From positions 868,001 to 932,000 of the forward strand of contig OW568864.1 in NCBI GenBank assembly GCA_938743325.2: DNA of 64,000 nt, given 5' to 3'. Both the position numbers and the translations under genes were made by a program. This document shows, in pieces, positions 27,800 to 37,822 of the stretch. Source of the stretch: Pycnococcus provasolii. Its lineage: Eukaryota > Chlorophyta > Pseudoscourfieldiophyceae > Pseudoscourfieldiales > Pycnococcaceae. Below the pieces are notes generated by a model. The model ran no database searches. It was not told the origin of the DNA and worked only from the letters and a program-made list of their open reading frames with translations. Numbering within the stretch: position 1 is the first letter of the stretch; every line of letters begins with the position of its first letter.

Positions 27800-30097
27800 C
27801 TATATTACCCGTAGCACGTTCTTTTTGCCCGGAAAATATCCATACTCGTTGTTTGCTGTGGCGAATGCACTTGGATTCGACTGGAGTCCACCTTTTCCCA
27901 GCGGAACGTTGCTCTTCTCGCGCAAGCGCTTGCTCGTCTCCAGCGCCTCCCTCGCCGCCTTCGTGTGCCGCTGCATCACCTTCGGTTCCGTAGCTCCCAT
28001 GTCCCGCCGATTCGTCGTCTGCGTCTTGCGCACCTTGGTCTTTTTGTATACGTAGTGCCGTGGCACGGGATATCCGGCGTGCCTAGTTGGGGCATCGGGC
28101 AATTGCATATTCACTTGTCCGAAATTTGGTGTGTTCAGGTAGACCGCATCCGCCCCGACATCGTTTTTGAGTTCTTCACGCTCGATAGCAGCCTTGCGCA
28201 GCTCATCGCAAATCGTGTGGAAATTTCCCCCGTGAACGCTCTGGTATGTGGACTCCCGCTTCCCCTTGCCTGTGGGCATGGTAAGCGGCACGTTGCTCGC
28301 GTAGAGGCGGTCGCGATTATTTTGTATCACCGCTTTCTTGGGATCATCCCATGTTGGGATTGCAACGATAGGCGGCGGATTGTCAGGATCGATCACGAAG
28401 GTAGGATCGAAATCGTCGATTCCGTCGTCATCCTCGTCGATCATCACATCGCGCTTGCCGTCGCCGTCAAGGTCAAAGTCATCCTTGCCATCACCATCGC
28501 GGTCGAACATGGCCTGATACTCTTCGTATGTCGCTGGCTTTTTCGGTTCTTTGTTGAGCATCTCCTGCAATGCCTTTTTCTCTGCCTCGCGCTTCGCTTT
28601 GCCCTTCGCGATCATCTTCGCCTGCCGCTTCTTGTCGTACACGCGACCCTCGATGAGATCCTTGAAGACTTTCGCATCATGAGCCTCCTCCTGTCTCATG
28701 TGCATCGCAAGCGATCCCGTTGATGCGTAGTCCCGATCGTACGTAGTCTGCTTTGTGTTGCTCTGAACCGTGACGTGGAGGTTGCGAAGCGCTTGCAATA
28801 GGTCTCGGCGTTCGTTCGCCTTGTCGACGTCCTTGCCCGTGGTTTCGTTTGTGCGAAGGTAGTCATCTAGCTTTTTCTTCGCGGAATCGGAGAAAAGATC
28901 GCCAACGTACTGCTTGCCCTGACGAAACCTTTTGAAGAAGAGGCTCTCGCCGCCACCCTCAACCTGCTTCGTCGGCGAGCCGTGCAGCTCGTAGTCGAAC
29001 TGTCGCTTGGTTGTCATATGGCGGTCCTTATCAGTTACCGCCTGGTCCTTCGCGCGGAACTGCTGGTACCACTCGCTCGTGAAGTTCTGGTTCGGCTCTG
29101 GCACCCCCCGGCCCGTCCTCGCAACTTCGTTAAAGAGGTGTGGATTCACCTCCGCAAGGCCAAACTCGCTCTGGTGCGTCGTTACGCAGCCTTCCATGCC
29201 CAACGCGCGGCGCAGCTGCTCGCTGTACTCGTCCTCTTCAACGAAGTACGCGCTCTCCACGTGGCTGTCCTTCTCGTGGTGAAGATGCTCCTTTTTCCCG
29301 TGATGCTCCGGTACAGAAGACTTCTCCTTCTCGAGAGGTGACTTGTGTAGCTCCTCGAAGTGCACGGAACGCTCGGCGCGCATCCTCTCCTCCTCGAGAG
29401 CTGCGGGGAGGTGCATGTCCTCGGCGATGTCCACGTCGATGCGCTTGGAGCCAACGCCAGTCAGACGTCGGCGGCTTTCGACCAGCTTGTTGCGCTGGAT
29501 AAGTGCCTTGTCTCCAAATGGTCCAGTCGAGCGTTCGCGTGAACTTCCTATGGCTGTGCTGGCACGCGTCGAAGGTTGTGCACGACGGCCACCGCGTGCC
29601 ATTATGGGAGCTTGTTTCGTCGACTGTGACGCGCGAGCAGACTGCGACTTCTTGCGCTGGGGGAATCCGAGCATGGCGTCGTAGGTCGCTATGCGCACGT
29701 CATCGTTCACTGTGGTTCTGTCCCTCCGATCGAGAGCACGCTGAGCAGTAGCCGACGCTCCGCGAATGTTGCCGTGCAGCTTAGGGGCCACGGTCAGAGG
29801 AAGGCTCTGCGCGGGTGGCTGCGCCCTCGGTCGCTTGCTCGGGCTCATAGCCTTGCTTCGCTGGTGTGCAATGTCAATTTGTGTCTGGTACTTAACCTTG
29901 TTGTCGAGTGCCAGCTGCGAGAGTCCTACATTTTGAATCGCCTCGATGAACTTCGTCCGTTCGTCTGGTTTGGAGCGTCGTTCCCACCAGTTTTCCACCA
30001 TACCCTTCACGACGGGATCCTTGAAGATGTCGCTGGTCGAGTCAAAGACGGGCAAGTCGCCGACAGGCGCGGGCGTCGTCGACCTTGACCCCGGCAT
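27800..30097 (-). CDS. large hydrophilic protein with DxDGDG calcium-loop motifs
   Basis: 765 aa, starting at the ATG at 30097 (MPGSRSTTP). Residues about 525-560 contain three consecutive Asp-rich loops: DRDGDGKDDF, DLDGDGKRD and DEDDDGIDDF. They resemble EF-hand or dockerin/thrombospondin-type calcium loops but lack clear flanking helices. The rest is highly charged and soluble, with Lys/Glu helical stretches (KRQAKMIAKGKAKREAEKKA) and no signal peptide or membrane segment. No family was recognised. Long, charged, calcium-loop proteins with YxxxY-type tails are common among axonemal components, but that is only a guess. It is convergent with the channel gene (256 bp between stops). Confidence 0.75.
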   Translation of the reverse strand: MPGSRSTTPAPVGDLPVFDSTSDIFKDPVVKGMVENWWERRSKPDERTKFIEAIQNVGLSQLALDNKVKYQTQIDIAHQRSKAMSPSKRPRAQPPAQSLPLTVAPKLHGNIRGASATAQRALDRRDRTTVNDDVRIATYDAMLGFPQRKKSQSARASQSTKQAPIMARGGRRAQPSTRASTAIGSSRERSTGPFGDKALIQRNKLVESRRRLTGVGSKRIDVDIAEDMHLPAALEEERMRAERSVHFEELHKSPLEKEKSSVPEHHGKKEHLHHEKDSHVESAYFVEEDEYSEQLRRALGMEGCVTTHQSEFGLAEVNPHLFNEVARTGRGVPEPNQNFTSEWYQQFRAKDQAVTDKDRHMTTKRQFDYELHGSPTKQVEGGGESLFFKRFRQGKQYVGDLFSDSAKKKLDDYLRTNETTGKDVDKANERRDLLQALRNLHVTVQSNTKQTTYDRDYASTGSLAMHMRQEEAHDAKVFKDLIEGRVYDKKRQAKMIAKGKAKREAEKKALQEMLNKEPKKPATYEEYQAMFDRDGDGKDDFDLDGDGKRDVMIDEDDDGIDDFDPTFVIDPDNPPPIVAIPTWDDPKKAVIQNNRDRLYASNVPLTMPTGKGKRESTYQSVHGGNFHTICDELRKAAIEREELKNDVGADAVYLNTPNFGQVNMQLPDAPTRHAGYPVPRHYVYKKTKVRKTQTTNRRDMGATEPKVMQRHTKAAREALETSKRLREKSNVPLGKGGLQSNPSAFATANNEYGYFPGKKNVLRVI

Positions 30098-31398
30098 GGC
30101 AGTTGATGTCTTGTTGTGCAGTTGTCTCCGAGAGGTGCTTTTAAAACCAAGCCCTTAACGAGGCCTTCCTTAACTGTCACGAGGAGTAACTGAAAAGCTA
30201 TTGGAACTGTACCGTTGAACGCAAGCACAAGACTTACTCACTCACTTACTTACTTACTTCCTTAAGGCCGGGACCCGGAACCCGTTTTAAAAGGCTTAAG
30301 GCTTAAGGCCGTTCAGGCTTAAAGTAAGAACAGTTTGAGGCCGAGGCTCCGTGCTTTTTGCGTTCCGACGAGACTGTCCGACGAGACGAGAGGAAGCAAA
30401 AGCAAAGCGGAGTTGGACCTTAACGAGGTGGGAGGTCGTCGGAGGTCGTCGAGAGGTCGAAGAACAGTCGTCGAGAGGAGGCCGGAGACGAAGGGTTCCC
30501 GAGAGAAAGGCCGAGACTTCACTTACTGTAGACTACTTTCCGGAACGAACCACTTTCACGACGGCACGACACGAAGTTAGTCTAGGAAGTAGTGGGCTTG
30601 GGTGTGGGAGGCGCCGAGGCGGTTCCTTCTTGTTCGTTCCTCTTGGTTCGTTCCGAAGGTTGACCGAGACGCGACACCAAGCGACTTCATCAAGAGACAA
30701 CTGGGATCCAAGGTGGTTGCCAGGCCAGCGTGATTAGGTGGGCCTTAGGTTTTCGTTGTTGACTTGTGGACCCGTTGCTGTATGTAGTGGGGATCCCCTC
30801 TTGCATAAGCTTCCCTTCTTGGATTCCTTACATACTGTGTAGGTAGGCCGCGGATTGCAGGTTGCAACCGCGAGTTGCAAGTTGCAACCGCGAGTCTTTT
30901 TGGTCCGCCTCGACCACTGTACACTGTTGTTCAATCTAAGGTTCCGCTGTCCGCTGATACCCTCCACATTGGAAACCATGCAAAGAGGAATGAATGGGCG
31001 AGAAGATGGATGGAGCAACTGGCAAGAAACTGGCCGTTCTAACCTTAACCTTATGGTAAAGGTTTGATAAAAAGTTAACAACGAGATCCCTAGGTGGCAG
31101 CCAGCCTGGGGGTCCCTTTTCATTGACCTTGCCAGCCTGGCGCACAGCTTCCCCCTTGTGCCTGGAGCGGCGGAAGGAAACACAAAGGCACTCCGGCCTG
31201 CTGCGTGACACGGCGATGCCCTGGCTCAGGCTTATTCAGTTAGGAATCAGGAGGTCACGTCAGGTGAGACTCAAGCCATAACGTCAGGTCGTCCGACGTC
31301 TCTTCTTCACAGTTTGCGCGACTTCAGGAGTTCAGGGATTCCGACCGGAAGCTATTCGTAGTAGGCTGAGGCGTTAACGAATCAGACTTGTACTTAGT
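30098..31398. other. intergenic, microsatellites only
   Basis: Includes an ACTT microsatellite (30236-30263), repeated CTTAAGGC blocks (30262-30312), GTCGTCGGAG repeats near 30434, TACTGTA at 30524, and a direct repeat of GCAAGTTGCAACCGCGAG type at 30858-30895. No coding frame is convincing on either strand. Confidence 0.45.
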
Positions 31399-34155
31399 TT
31401 ACATGTCAACGCCGTACGACGATGCTTCGGACGACTCGTCAGATCCACCGTCCGCCAAATTTTCGCCGACGCCGCGAACCGTTCCATGTTCGCTGTAACG
31501 GGCGAGTGCAGCGAGCACAGCACGCGAGAGCTCGACGTCTTCCTCGGATGGGGATATGCGAGGAAGTTTGCCGTTGGAAGCGGTACTGCACGCGTCGCGA
31601 AGCCCGCCGAGCACGGCACGCTCCATCTCCACAGCGTCGGAAAGACGCGACTCGGTGCGAGAGAGGCGATCCACTTGATCGCGGAAGGCACAGAGCCGAG
31701 ACGCACCGGCGGGTATGCCACCTAAGCTCCCACCTGAATGAGACGATTGTGAATTGCTCCCCATGCAAGCTAGGAGATTCTCAAGCTGCACTCGTGCATC
31801 TTCAATAGCACCAGGGATAGGCCACGGAGTTTCCAAACCACGACGAGACAGAAGTGCAGCTGCGAGATCTGATTCGCATGCCAAAGCACGCACATTCGCA
31901 AGCTTGGCCGCAGTATCGAATGCTCCTTCGCTCGACGCCCGGGTCGTTGAGGCACCTTTCGCATTAGCACGCGGAATCCAAAGCCTTTCGCGACGATCAT
32001 CCCAAACGTCGGCATCCAATGGCTGCCTTTCTTCCGTTACTGCCGACTTGGGCCTCGTTCGCGACGCCGGTCCCAGCCTGACGGACGGCTCTCGCCCCCT
32101 CATTCCTTGCGTCGCGGCAGACTTACGCGCTGAAGCGGGAGCAGAGGCACGCGACAAGGCACCTCCAGTAACTGCACGATGCAGTGCGCACAGTCGAGCG
32201 CCGCGGCCCGACGTGAACGTCGCAGTGGTAACAGCCTTCGCCCCACACCCTGAGAAGGCACACATTTCGTCATCGTACGATACAGAGCCACAATTCAGTG
32301 CGAGAGAAAGTATGAGTGCCACCCGGGGATAGCCCGTGCCGTCGTGCTTTCGTGCACGCGCTCCCGCATTCCAGCAGACGGCCAACGACGCGTGGTCGCG
32401 TGCCGCCACGGGCCACGCATCCTCCGCCGTGGGAGCATCCGAAGAGCGCAGAGCATAGCAGGCAATGAGTTCGCGCACAGCCAGCGAAGAAAGAGTCAAC
32501 ACCCGCGTGTGCGCGGCTGGCCATCGTCTGCACTGCAGCGTTTGCGCGAATTCATCTTCCGCGTCATATTCGATGTCGTCCAGTTCATTCTCGCCGTCGT
32601 CACTGTCAAACTCGTATTCGTAATCGCCGGGAGGTGAGGAGAGCAAAAACAGCTTTGGTACAGCGTCAGCCTTCAAAGATGCGTGACCGCCAATTTCATC
32701 CACAAGTGAAGCGGTGGCTGGCGAAAGTCGAGCAGGCGCCGCGAGTGGGTGCTCAAGAAGTCGGGCGGTGTTTGCAGGTGCAAGATGCAATCGCACGACG
32801 CGCGAATGTCCTCGTGCTGATTCCAAGTTCTGGTGCACGACAGCGCATTCGATCAAATCAAAACTCGTCGTTGATCCCTCCGCAGAATCACCCGTGACGA
32901 CCTTGCGAGCAAGGGCGCGCAGCCGCGCCTCACCGTCCATGATTGCCTCGACTGCCGTACGAACATCGGGATCGGTGCGCGTTCGTGCGACAAGTTCGCG
33001 CGGCGCATTCAGGTCATCGCCGCCAAGTAGAATACGAGCCTCAACGCAGAAGAAAACGCGAGCGTCGCAAGCGGGAGCACGAGGCTGCAGCCAGGCGACG
33101 CAGCGCGAGCTCATCGCCGCACCCGTCGCAGATCCAGTTGGGCACGGCCGAGTGCCCGACGGGAATGTGCGGCATAGTCGAGTGTGCACACGCTTCTGTA
33201 CTTCGCCGTCGGTCAAATCTGGTGGAACGCCATGCCGGAGCAGAGAGACAAGCAGGTCGCACCCGCCGGGCTCGAGCGGCAGCAAAGCGCTTCTCCAAGT
33301 TGGCTTGGATGCGGATGCAGCGCCTGCAACAGTACGCGCACGCGTCGTGGGTGCCGTGGGCGTATGTGCGGCGGCGATTGCAACGAGTTCGTCCTCGGTT
33401 GCAGCATTGGCGACACGAAGCGTTGCACGAACTCGCCAGGACGATCCACCGTCAACTTCGGCGACAAGCGCGGCGGCAGCACGCCCTAGCGCGGGCGACT
33501 CAACAACCGCGAGCTGAATCGCAGGATTTGTTGACTGCCGCGACATCCCGTCACTGTCAAACTCGACGCCCGTAGACAGGTCGCGCTGCAGGCTGAGCAG
33601 AAATGCGTCGAGCACGTGTGCGGCACCAACTTCCCTCGCCGCATCCTCCGCAGCGGTTCTTGCGTCGTCTCTAGCCTTGGTCACGGCTCGTGCTACGAGC
33701 TGCACCTCCCTGCTCGCTCTATCGAGAGCAGCGTTTGCGGTGTTGACGCCACGCTTCATGGTATCTTCCAGCCACGCCGCCTGCTCCTGCTCCAGTCCAA
33801 CCATGGCGTACCTTCGCATGTCCCAGGCATGCGCCACCGCCTGTGCGCGCACTCTTGCAGCCTGCACGTCGGCACTCACAGCGTTGCGCGTCGCGAGCGC
33901 CACCCGCCTTGCGTCGCGCGTATGTGCGTCGACTGCTTGCTTCGCGTGTGCAGCGACCGCCTTGACGTACCTGGCATCGCACGCCATCGCCGGAATCGTC
34001 GCGCTTCCTTCGTACTGCTGAAAGGCGACCGTCCAAGCCTCCATCAGGGAAACGACGTCTAAGTCAGCAGGTCCAGCTGACGACGTATGAGTTGCCTTGC
34101 GTATGAGTGTCGCGAGCGTCGCCAGCGTGGCGGTGCTGTCGGCCAGAGTCGTCAT
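31399..34155 (-). CDS. orphan Ala/Arg-rich protein with a possible zinc knuckle
   Basis: 918 aa from the ATG at 34155 (MTTLADSTATLATL), with an unbroken frame. The N-terminal third is helical and Ala/Arg-rich, with coiled-coil character (YVKAVAAHAKQAVDAHTRDA). Around residue 630 the arrangement CAFSGCGAKAV...LCALHR gives Cys-x4-Cys-x17-Cys-x2-His, which could hold one zinc; the spacing was judged by eye. An acidic stretch is near 510-540 (YEFDSDDGENELDDIEYDAE). No known family was recognised; codon-level openness and length support a real gene. The opposite strand also has open frames here, which look like shadows of GC-rich coding DNA. Confidence 0.75.
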   Translation of the reverse strand: MTTLADSTATLATLATLIRKATHTSSAGPADLDVVSLMEAWTVAFQQYEGSATIPAMACDARYVKAVAAHAKQAVDAHTRDARRVALATRNAVSADVQAARVRAQAVAHAWDMRRYAMVGLEQEQAAWLEDTMKRGVNTANAALDRASREVQLVARAVTKARDDARTAAEDAAREVGAAHVLDAFLLSLQRDLSTGVEFDSDGMSRQSTNPAIQLAVVESPALGRAAAALVAEVDGGSSWRVRATLRVANAATEDELVAIAAAHTPTAPTTRARTVAGAASASKPTWRSALLPLEPGGCDLLVSLLRHGVPPDLTDGEVQKRVHTRLCRTFPSGTRPCPTGSATGAAMSSRCVAWLQPRAPACDARVFFCVEARILLGGDDLNAPRELVARTRTDPDVRTAVEAIMDGEARLRALARKVVTGDSAEGSTTSFDLIECAVVHQNLESARGHSRVVRLHLAPANTARLLEHPLAAPARLSPATASLVDEIGGHASLKADAVPKLFLLSSPPGDYEYEFDSDDGENELDDIEYDAEDEFAQTLQCRRWPAAHTRVLTLSSLAVRELIACYALRSSDAPTAEDAWPVAARDHASLAVCWNAGARARKHDGTGYPRVALILSLALNCGSVSYDDEMCAFSGCGAKAVTTATFTSGRGARLCALHRAVTGGALSRASAPASARKSAATQGMRGREPSVRLGPASRTRPKSAVTEERQPLDADVWDDRRERLWIPRANAKGASTTRASSEGAFDTAAKLANVRALACESDLAAALLSRRGLETPWPIPGAIEDARVQLENLLACMGSNSQSSHSGGSLGGIPAGASRLCAFRDQVDRLSRTESRLSDAVEMERAVLGGLRDACSTASNGKLPRISPSEEDVELSRAVLAALARYSEHGTVRGVGENLADGGSDESSEASSYGVDM

Positions 34156-35361
34156 GTGTCTGTTACCTTAGAACTAGCTTGTGCATTTGAAACCAGAGCG
34201 GCCGCTACATACAGCGCTACAGAGGCAGTGGTTGCGCAACGAGGCGCAGGCGACAAGCTTCACAGCGCAGGTGATAGGCGTGCGTAGAGAGGCAACTCAA
34301 AATCCTCCCAGGGATGGCCGGGAGCGGGAAACTCCGGACCCAAAACAAACCCCGAATAATCAATTAGCAATCCCTCGTCCAGTCGTCCCTCTTCACCTAA
34401 CCCCGAATAATCGATCGGAAGAAGGGCTGCTGGCTTGGACTTTCTGCTTGGGCTTTACCTTCACAGTTCACATCTTTTCGATCTTCCTGCGTGCGACCTG
34501 TGAACGTGTGACGACGACGGTACCGTCGACGGAGTGACGGACCTGGTCGACGGACCTGGTCGAGGGGATGGCCTCGAGGGGATGGCCAGCAAGCCGATGC
34601 CTCCCTCCCTCACAGGCAGGCTCACAAGTCCGACCGGTCAACCCATCGATGACTGGCAGGTGGCTGGAGGAAGACCGATGCATCCTTCCTGCCTGATGCC
34701 TGAGGCCGGCCTGATGCCTGATGCCATTCCGACTCTCCACCAAGGCGATGGGCAATTGGGCATCACGTCTCCTGTATGTACCGGTGCCTCTTCGCAGTTC
34801 TCTCTCTGCGCGCAACAACTTCCTTGATGCAGGAGTTGATCGACACTGCTGGCACTGTTCCTCGACTCGATGAGCCTCCAAGCCTCGGCCGGCTGTTTGG
34901 CGAGTGTTTGGCGATCAGCGCGGGCGATCATCAGCGTGCATTGCACTGTTCCTGTTCCTCTTCCTCTTCCTGTTCCTACTCGTAGCATCGAGACCTCTCT
35001 CAGCGCGAGAACCAACGCAGCAACGCCACGCCGTAGGGTAGTACTATGAGTAGGTTGCCTGGTTCCTCACCTTATTAGTAGGTGCGGCCGGGGACGAGGC
35101 GCTCGAAGTCGGGGTGCGCAGCCCAACAGTTGGGGTACGGTAGGTGCGAGGCTCCTTTTGTCGCCGCTGCTTGTCGCTCGCTGTTGTTGTCGAAGTCGGC
35201 TGTGCGTGTCGCGTCAAAGGCGTCAAAGACAGTACAGTACACACCAACCGAGGTGCTTACGCGTAAGGTTAAGGCACGAACGGCGCTCTCTTCACGCACT
35301 TGAGAGAGCTCGAGCTTTCTATCGGGAGTTTCGTGTATTATTTCACAGAAGAGCACAGAAG
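34156..35361. other. intergenic with two ACCCCGAAT motifs
   Basis: ACCCCGAAT occurs at 34349-34357 and 34400-34408, each within AACCCCGAATAATC. Short degenerate repeats lie at 34535-34600 and 34690-34730, and a TTCCTC microsatellite at 34950-34978. TACAGTA is at 35233, 129 bp upstream of the DnaJ start. No gene was seen. Confidence 0.5.
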
Positions 35362-36474
35362 ATGGTCGTGGGACCGGGTGTCGACTACTACGACGACCTC
35401 GGCCTGACGCGCGTCGCGAGCACGACGGACATCAAGCGCGCGTACCGAAAGCTCAGCCTTAAGTACCACCCGGACCAGGATGCGAGCCCGGAGGCGAGCG
35501 TCGCATGGATGCGGGTGTCGGAGGCGTACGACGTTCTGAGCCAACCAAAGCTCAAGGGATTCTTCGACCTGTACGGCGAGGAGGGTCTCAAGGATGGGGT
35601 GAGTGACGGACGCGGCGGTGTCAAGGGAGGCTTTTACACGTTCAGCAGCGATCCCCTCGCCATCTTCGAGGAGTTTTTCGGAACAAAGAACCCGTTCACA
35701 GCATTGAACAACATCCAGGGTGCGTTCCAGGCGCTCACCATGAAGCCTGAGCTCAAGCCTGGCAAGCAGAAGACGTACGAGCTGCCGCTAACTCTTGAGG
35801 AGATCTACTTCGGATGTGTGAAAAAGGTGGAGTTCACGCGCAAGACGCTTGTGACGCCTGGCGCGGTGCCAGAAATTGCCGAGACTCCGGTGGAGTTCGC
35901 GGTGTACGTCAAGCCTGGCACGCCCGACGGGACACGCTTCGTCTTCGACGAGAGCGCGAACGTGACGCCCACCACAAAGCAGGGACCTGTGGTGTACGTC
36001 GTGAAGCAGCTGAAGCACGAGAAGTTCCAGCGGCGAGGTGCTGACTTGATTTACCCCGTGAGCATTCCCATCCACGAAGCGCTCATCGGCACGACGCTTA
36101 CCATCACCAAGATTGATGGCACCACGCTTACGATCCCGTTCACGAAGATCATCGAGCCTGGCACGACGAAGACCATTAAGGGAGAGGGTCTTCCCGTGAT
36201 GGACACGAGCGCCGACAGCGGCGCGGTGGCGACGCCGGAGGAGGCGCTGGCACGTGGTCGCGCTGCGGCCGCTGGACCTCGCGGCGACATGCACATCGTC
36301 TTCGACATCTTCTTCCCCACGCAGCTCACGGAGACGCAGAAGTTGCTGTTGAAGAGCGCATTCTACGCGCCGCCCAAGCCCATCCCAGAGCAGGATGCGG
36401 CCATCAAGGCGTACCTGCACGCCTACAAGGACGAGGTGAAGGGCTGGGCGAATGCTTACCCGTCGGAGAAGTAA
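35362..36474 (+). CDS. type II DnaJ, radial-spoke protein 16 / DNAJB13-like
   Basis: 370 aa from the ATG at 35362. The J domain is at about residues 8-75 with the HPD triplet in KYHPDQDASPEA, needed to stimulate Hsp70 ATPase. There is no Gly/Phe-rich or zinc-finger region. Instead a short GGFYTFSSDPLAIFEEFFG linker leads to the two-barrel C-terminal substrate domain (ELPLTLEEIYFGCVKKVEF). The GGFYxFxxDPxxIFxxFFG linker is characteristic of DNAJB13/RSP16, a radial-spoke component of motile cilia. An Ala/Gly-rich insert lies in the second barrel (about 280-305). If the assignment holds, the organism or its close kin build motile flagella. It could alternatively be a general cytosolic DNAJB. Confidence 0.85.
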   Translation: MVVGPGVDYYDDLGLTRVASTTDIKRAYRKLSLKYHPDQDASPEASVAWMRVSEAYDVLSQPKLKGFFDLYGEEGLKDGVSDGRGGVKGGFYTFSSDPLAIFEEFFGTKNPFTALNNIQGAFQALTMKPELKPGKQKTYELPLTLEEIYFGCVKKVEFTRKTLVTPGAVPEIAETPVEFAVYVKPGTPDGTRFVFDESANVTPTTKQGPVVYVVKQLKHEKFQRRGADLIYPVSIPIHEALIGTTLTITKIDGTTLTIPFTKIIEPGTTKTIKGEGLPVMDTSADSGAVATPEEALARGRAAAAGPRGDMHIVFDIFFPTQLTETQKLLLKSAFYAPPKPIPEQDAAIKAYLHAYKDEVKGWANAYPSEK

Positions 36475-36507
36475 ATTTGACGCAACGTGTGTAAGAAGTC
36501 GGCTTAT

Positions 36508-36777
36508 TCATAAATCACTACTCTCAAGTGCAGCGTCCGCCTGCTGTTTAGCTTCCTCCGCCGCCGCTTCGCAGCGAGCGAGCTCTGCTTCCTCGTCCTC
36601 GCGGCTCAGCCTCGTAGAGACCTGCTGCGCTGCACCACCTTTGCGACGTTTTCGTAACCGCTCACGTGTGGTCTGCGCCTGCTGGTAAGCTGACTCTTCT
36701 ATTGCTTCGCAGCGCACAAGCTCTGCTATCGCATCCTCGCGGTGTCGCAGTAAGTTCTTTCTATTAAAACGTCCCAT
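36508..36777 (-). CDS. small charged coiled-coil protein
   Basis: 89 aa from the ATG at 36777 (the frame is open further upstream, from a TTG). It contains an internal duplication: HREDAIAELVRCEAIEESAY and SREDEEAELARCEAAAEEAK, each a Glu/Ala-rich helix with a Cys in RCEA. A central basic run is RERLRKRRKGG. Its stop lies 34 bp from the DnaJ stop (convergent). No family was recognised. Short length makes this less certain than its neighbours, but the repeated RCEA helices suggest real coding. Confidence 0.5.
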   Translation of the reverse strand: MGRFNRKNLLRHREDAIAELVRCEAIEESAYQQAQTTRERLRKRRKGGAAQQVSTRLSREDEEAELARCEAAAEEAKQQADAALESSDL

Positions 36778-37161
36778 GGTGACAATCTCCTCTGCGCTCC
36801 TCTGTGCGTTGATGCGCGGTGGTGGCTTAAGCCGTCGGAACGTTATGAAAAATCTGCCCAAACCGAGTCCATAATGCTAAGGTAATTACGAACACGCACG
36901 ATTAGGGTTAGGGTTAGGGTTAGGGTTGTCAGGGTCTCGTGGGTGTGTACACGTTGTGGTCTTGCAAGCGGCCAGCCAGGTGGGGTGGTCGGTCTCTTTG
37001 TCGCCGGTCGCGGCTCTTTTTTTGTGTCTCGCTCCGTGCTGCCGTGGGGTTCTTTCCCCCTTTTCTCGTAGGCCACTGACTTGCAACCCCGCAGGCTCGC
37101 CGGGCCGCTGCCTCTTGCTCTCATTCGCTCGTCAGGTCGGTTCTCTTGCTCCCCTGGCGTC
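36778..37161. other. intergenic with interstitial telomere-like tract
   Basis: TTAGGG units are at 36903-36927. The rest is leader sequence for the divergent pair of small coiled-coil gene and ARL16-like gene. No other feature was seen. Confidence 0.5.
36903..36927 (+). repeat. interstitial telomere-like tract (TTAGGG)4
   Basis: Four perfect TTAGGG units in a promoter-proximal spacer, about 240 bp upstream of the ARL16-like start. Confidence 0.9.
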
Positions 37162-37822
37162 ATGAGGGACGCGAAGGTGCTGGTTCTCGGCTCAACAGAC
37201 AGCGGCAAGACGCTGCTCATACGACACCTCACAAGTACGCGCATGCTTGCTTCTTCACAAAACGCGGAAAGAAAGTGAAAGAAAAAGCACGCACTCACAC
37301 AGCCCACTCCCCCTCCTCCCCAAACACACACTTTCCACAGTTTTGCTAAAGACCGGACAGCTTGCGGAGAATGTCACTGGTGGGACGGTGCCGACGGTTG
37401 GCGTGGACTTGCATACGACGAAGGTCAAGGGTATGCGTCACAAAGTGGAGCTCCGCGAGGTTGGCGGTTCCATGGTATCGCTGTGGAGACAGTACTTGTC
37501 GCGCAGCAACCTTTTGATGTACGTCGTCGACGCGAGCACGCCAAGCTCCGTGGGCAACTCGGTGATGGACTTGTTGGACTGTCTTGCTCAGCCTGGTATG
37601 GAGCACAAGCCCGTCTTGCTCGTGTTTAACAAGCGCGACCTTCCTTGCGGCATGCCTCGCGCGGAGCTCGAGAGTGTGTTCCAGTTGGACTTTCTGTACA
37701 ACGCGCGTCCTGGTAAGCTGTACACGACGGAGGTGAGTGCTTTTGACGGCACTGGTTTGAGCGTGATTGTGGAGTGGATTATAGAGCACGGCATGGAGGG
37801 CGTCGACGACACAGTGTCATAA
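37162..37822 (+). CDS. ARL16: ARL16-like small GTPase (one intron)
   Basis: Two exons: 37162-37234 and 37341-37822, with intron 37235-37340 (106 nt, GTACGC...CCACAG). Together they give 184 aa with the frame preserved across the junction (RHL-T-I-LLKTG). The P-loop is GSTDSGKTLL, switch II reads REVGGSMVSLW in place of WDxGGQ, and the NKxD box is NKRDLPCGM, followed by SAFDGTGL. The missing amphipathic N-terminal helix, the REVGGS/REΦGG variant of G3 and the DLPC box all match ARL16, an atypical ARF family member linked with cilia and Golgi traffic in animals. The glutamine needed for intrinsic hydrolysis is absent (GGS), so turnover may be unusual. Confidence 0.82.
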
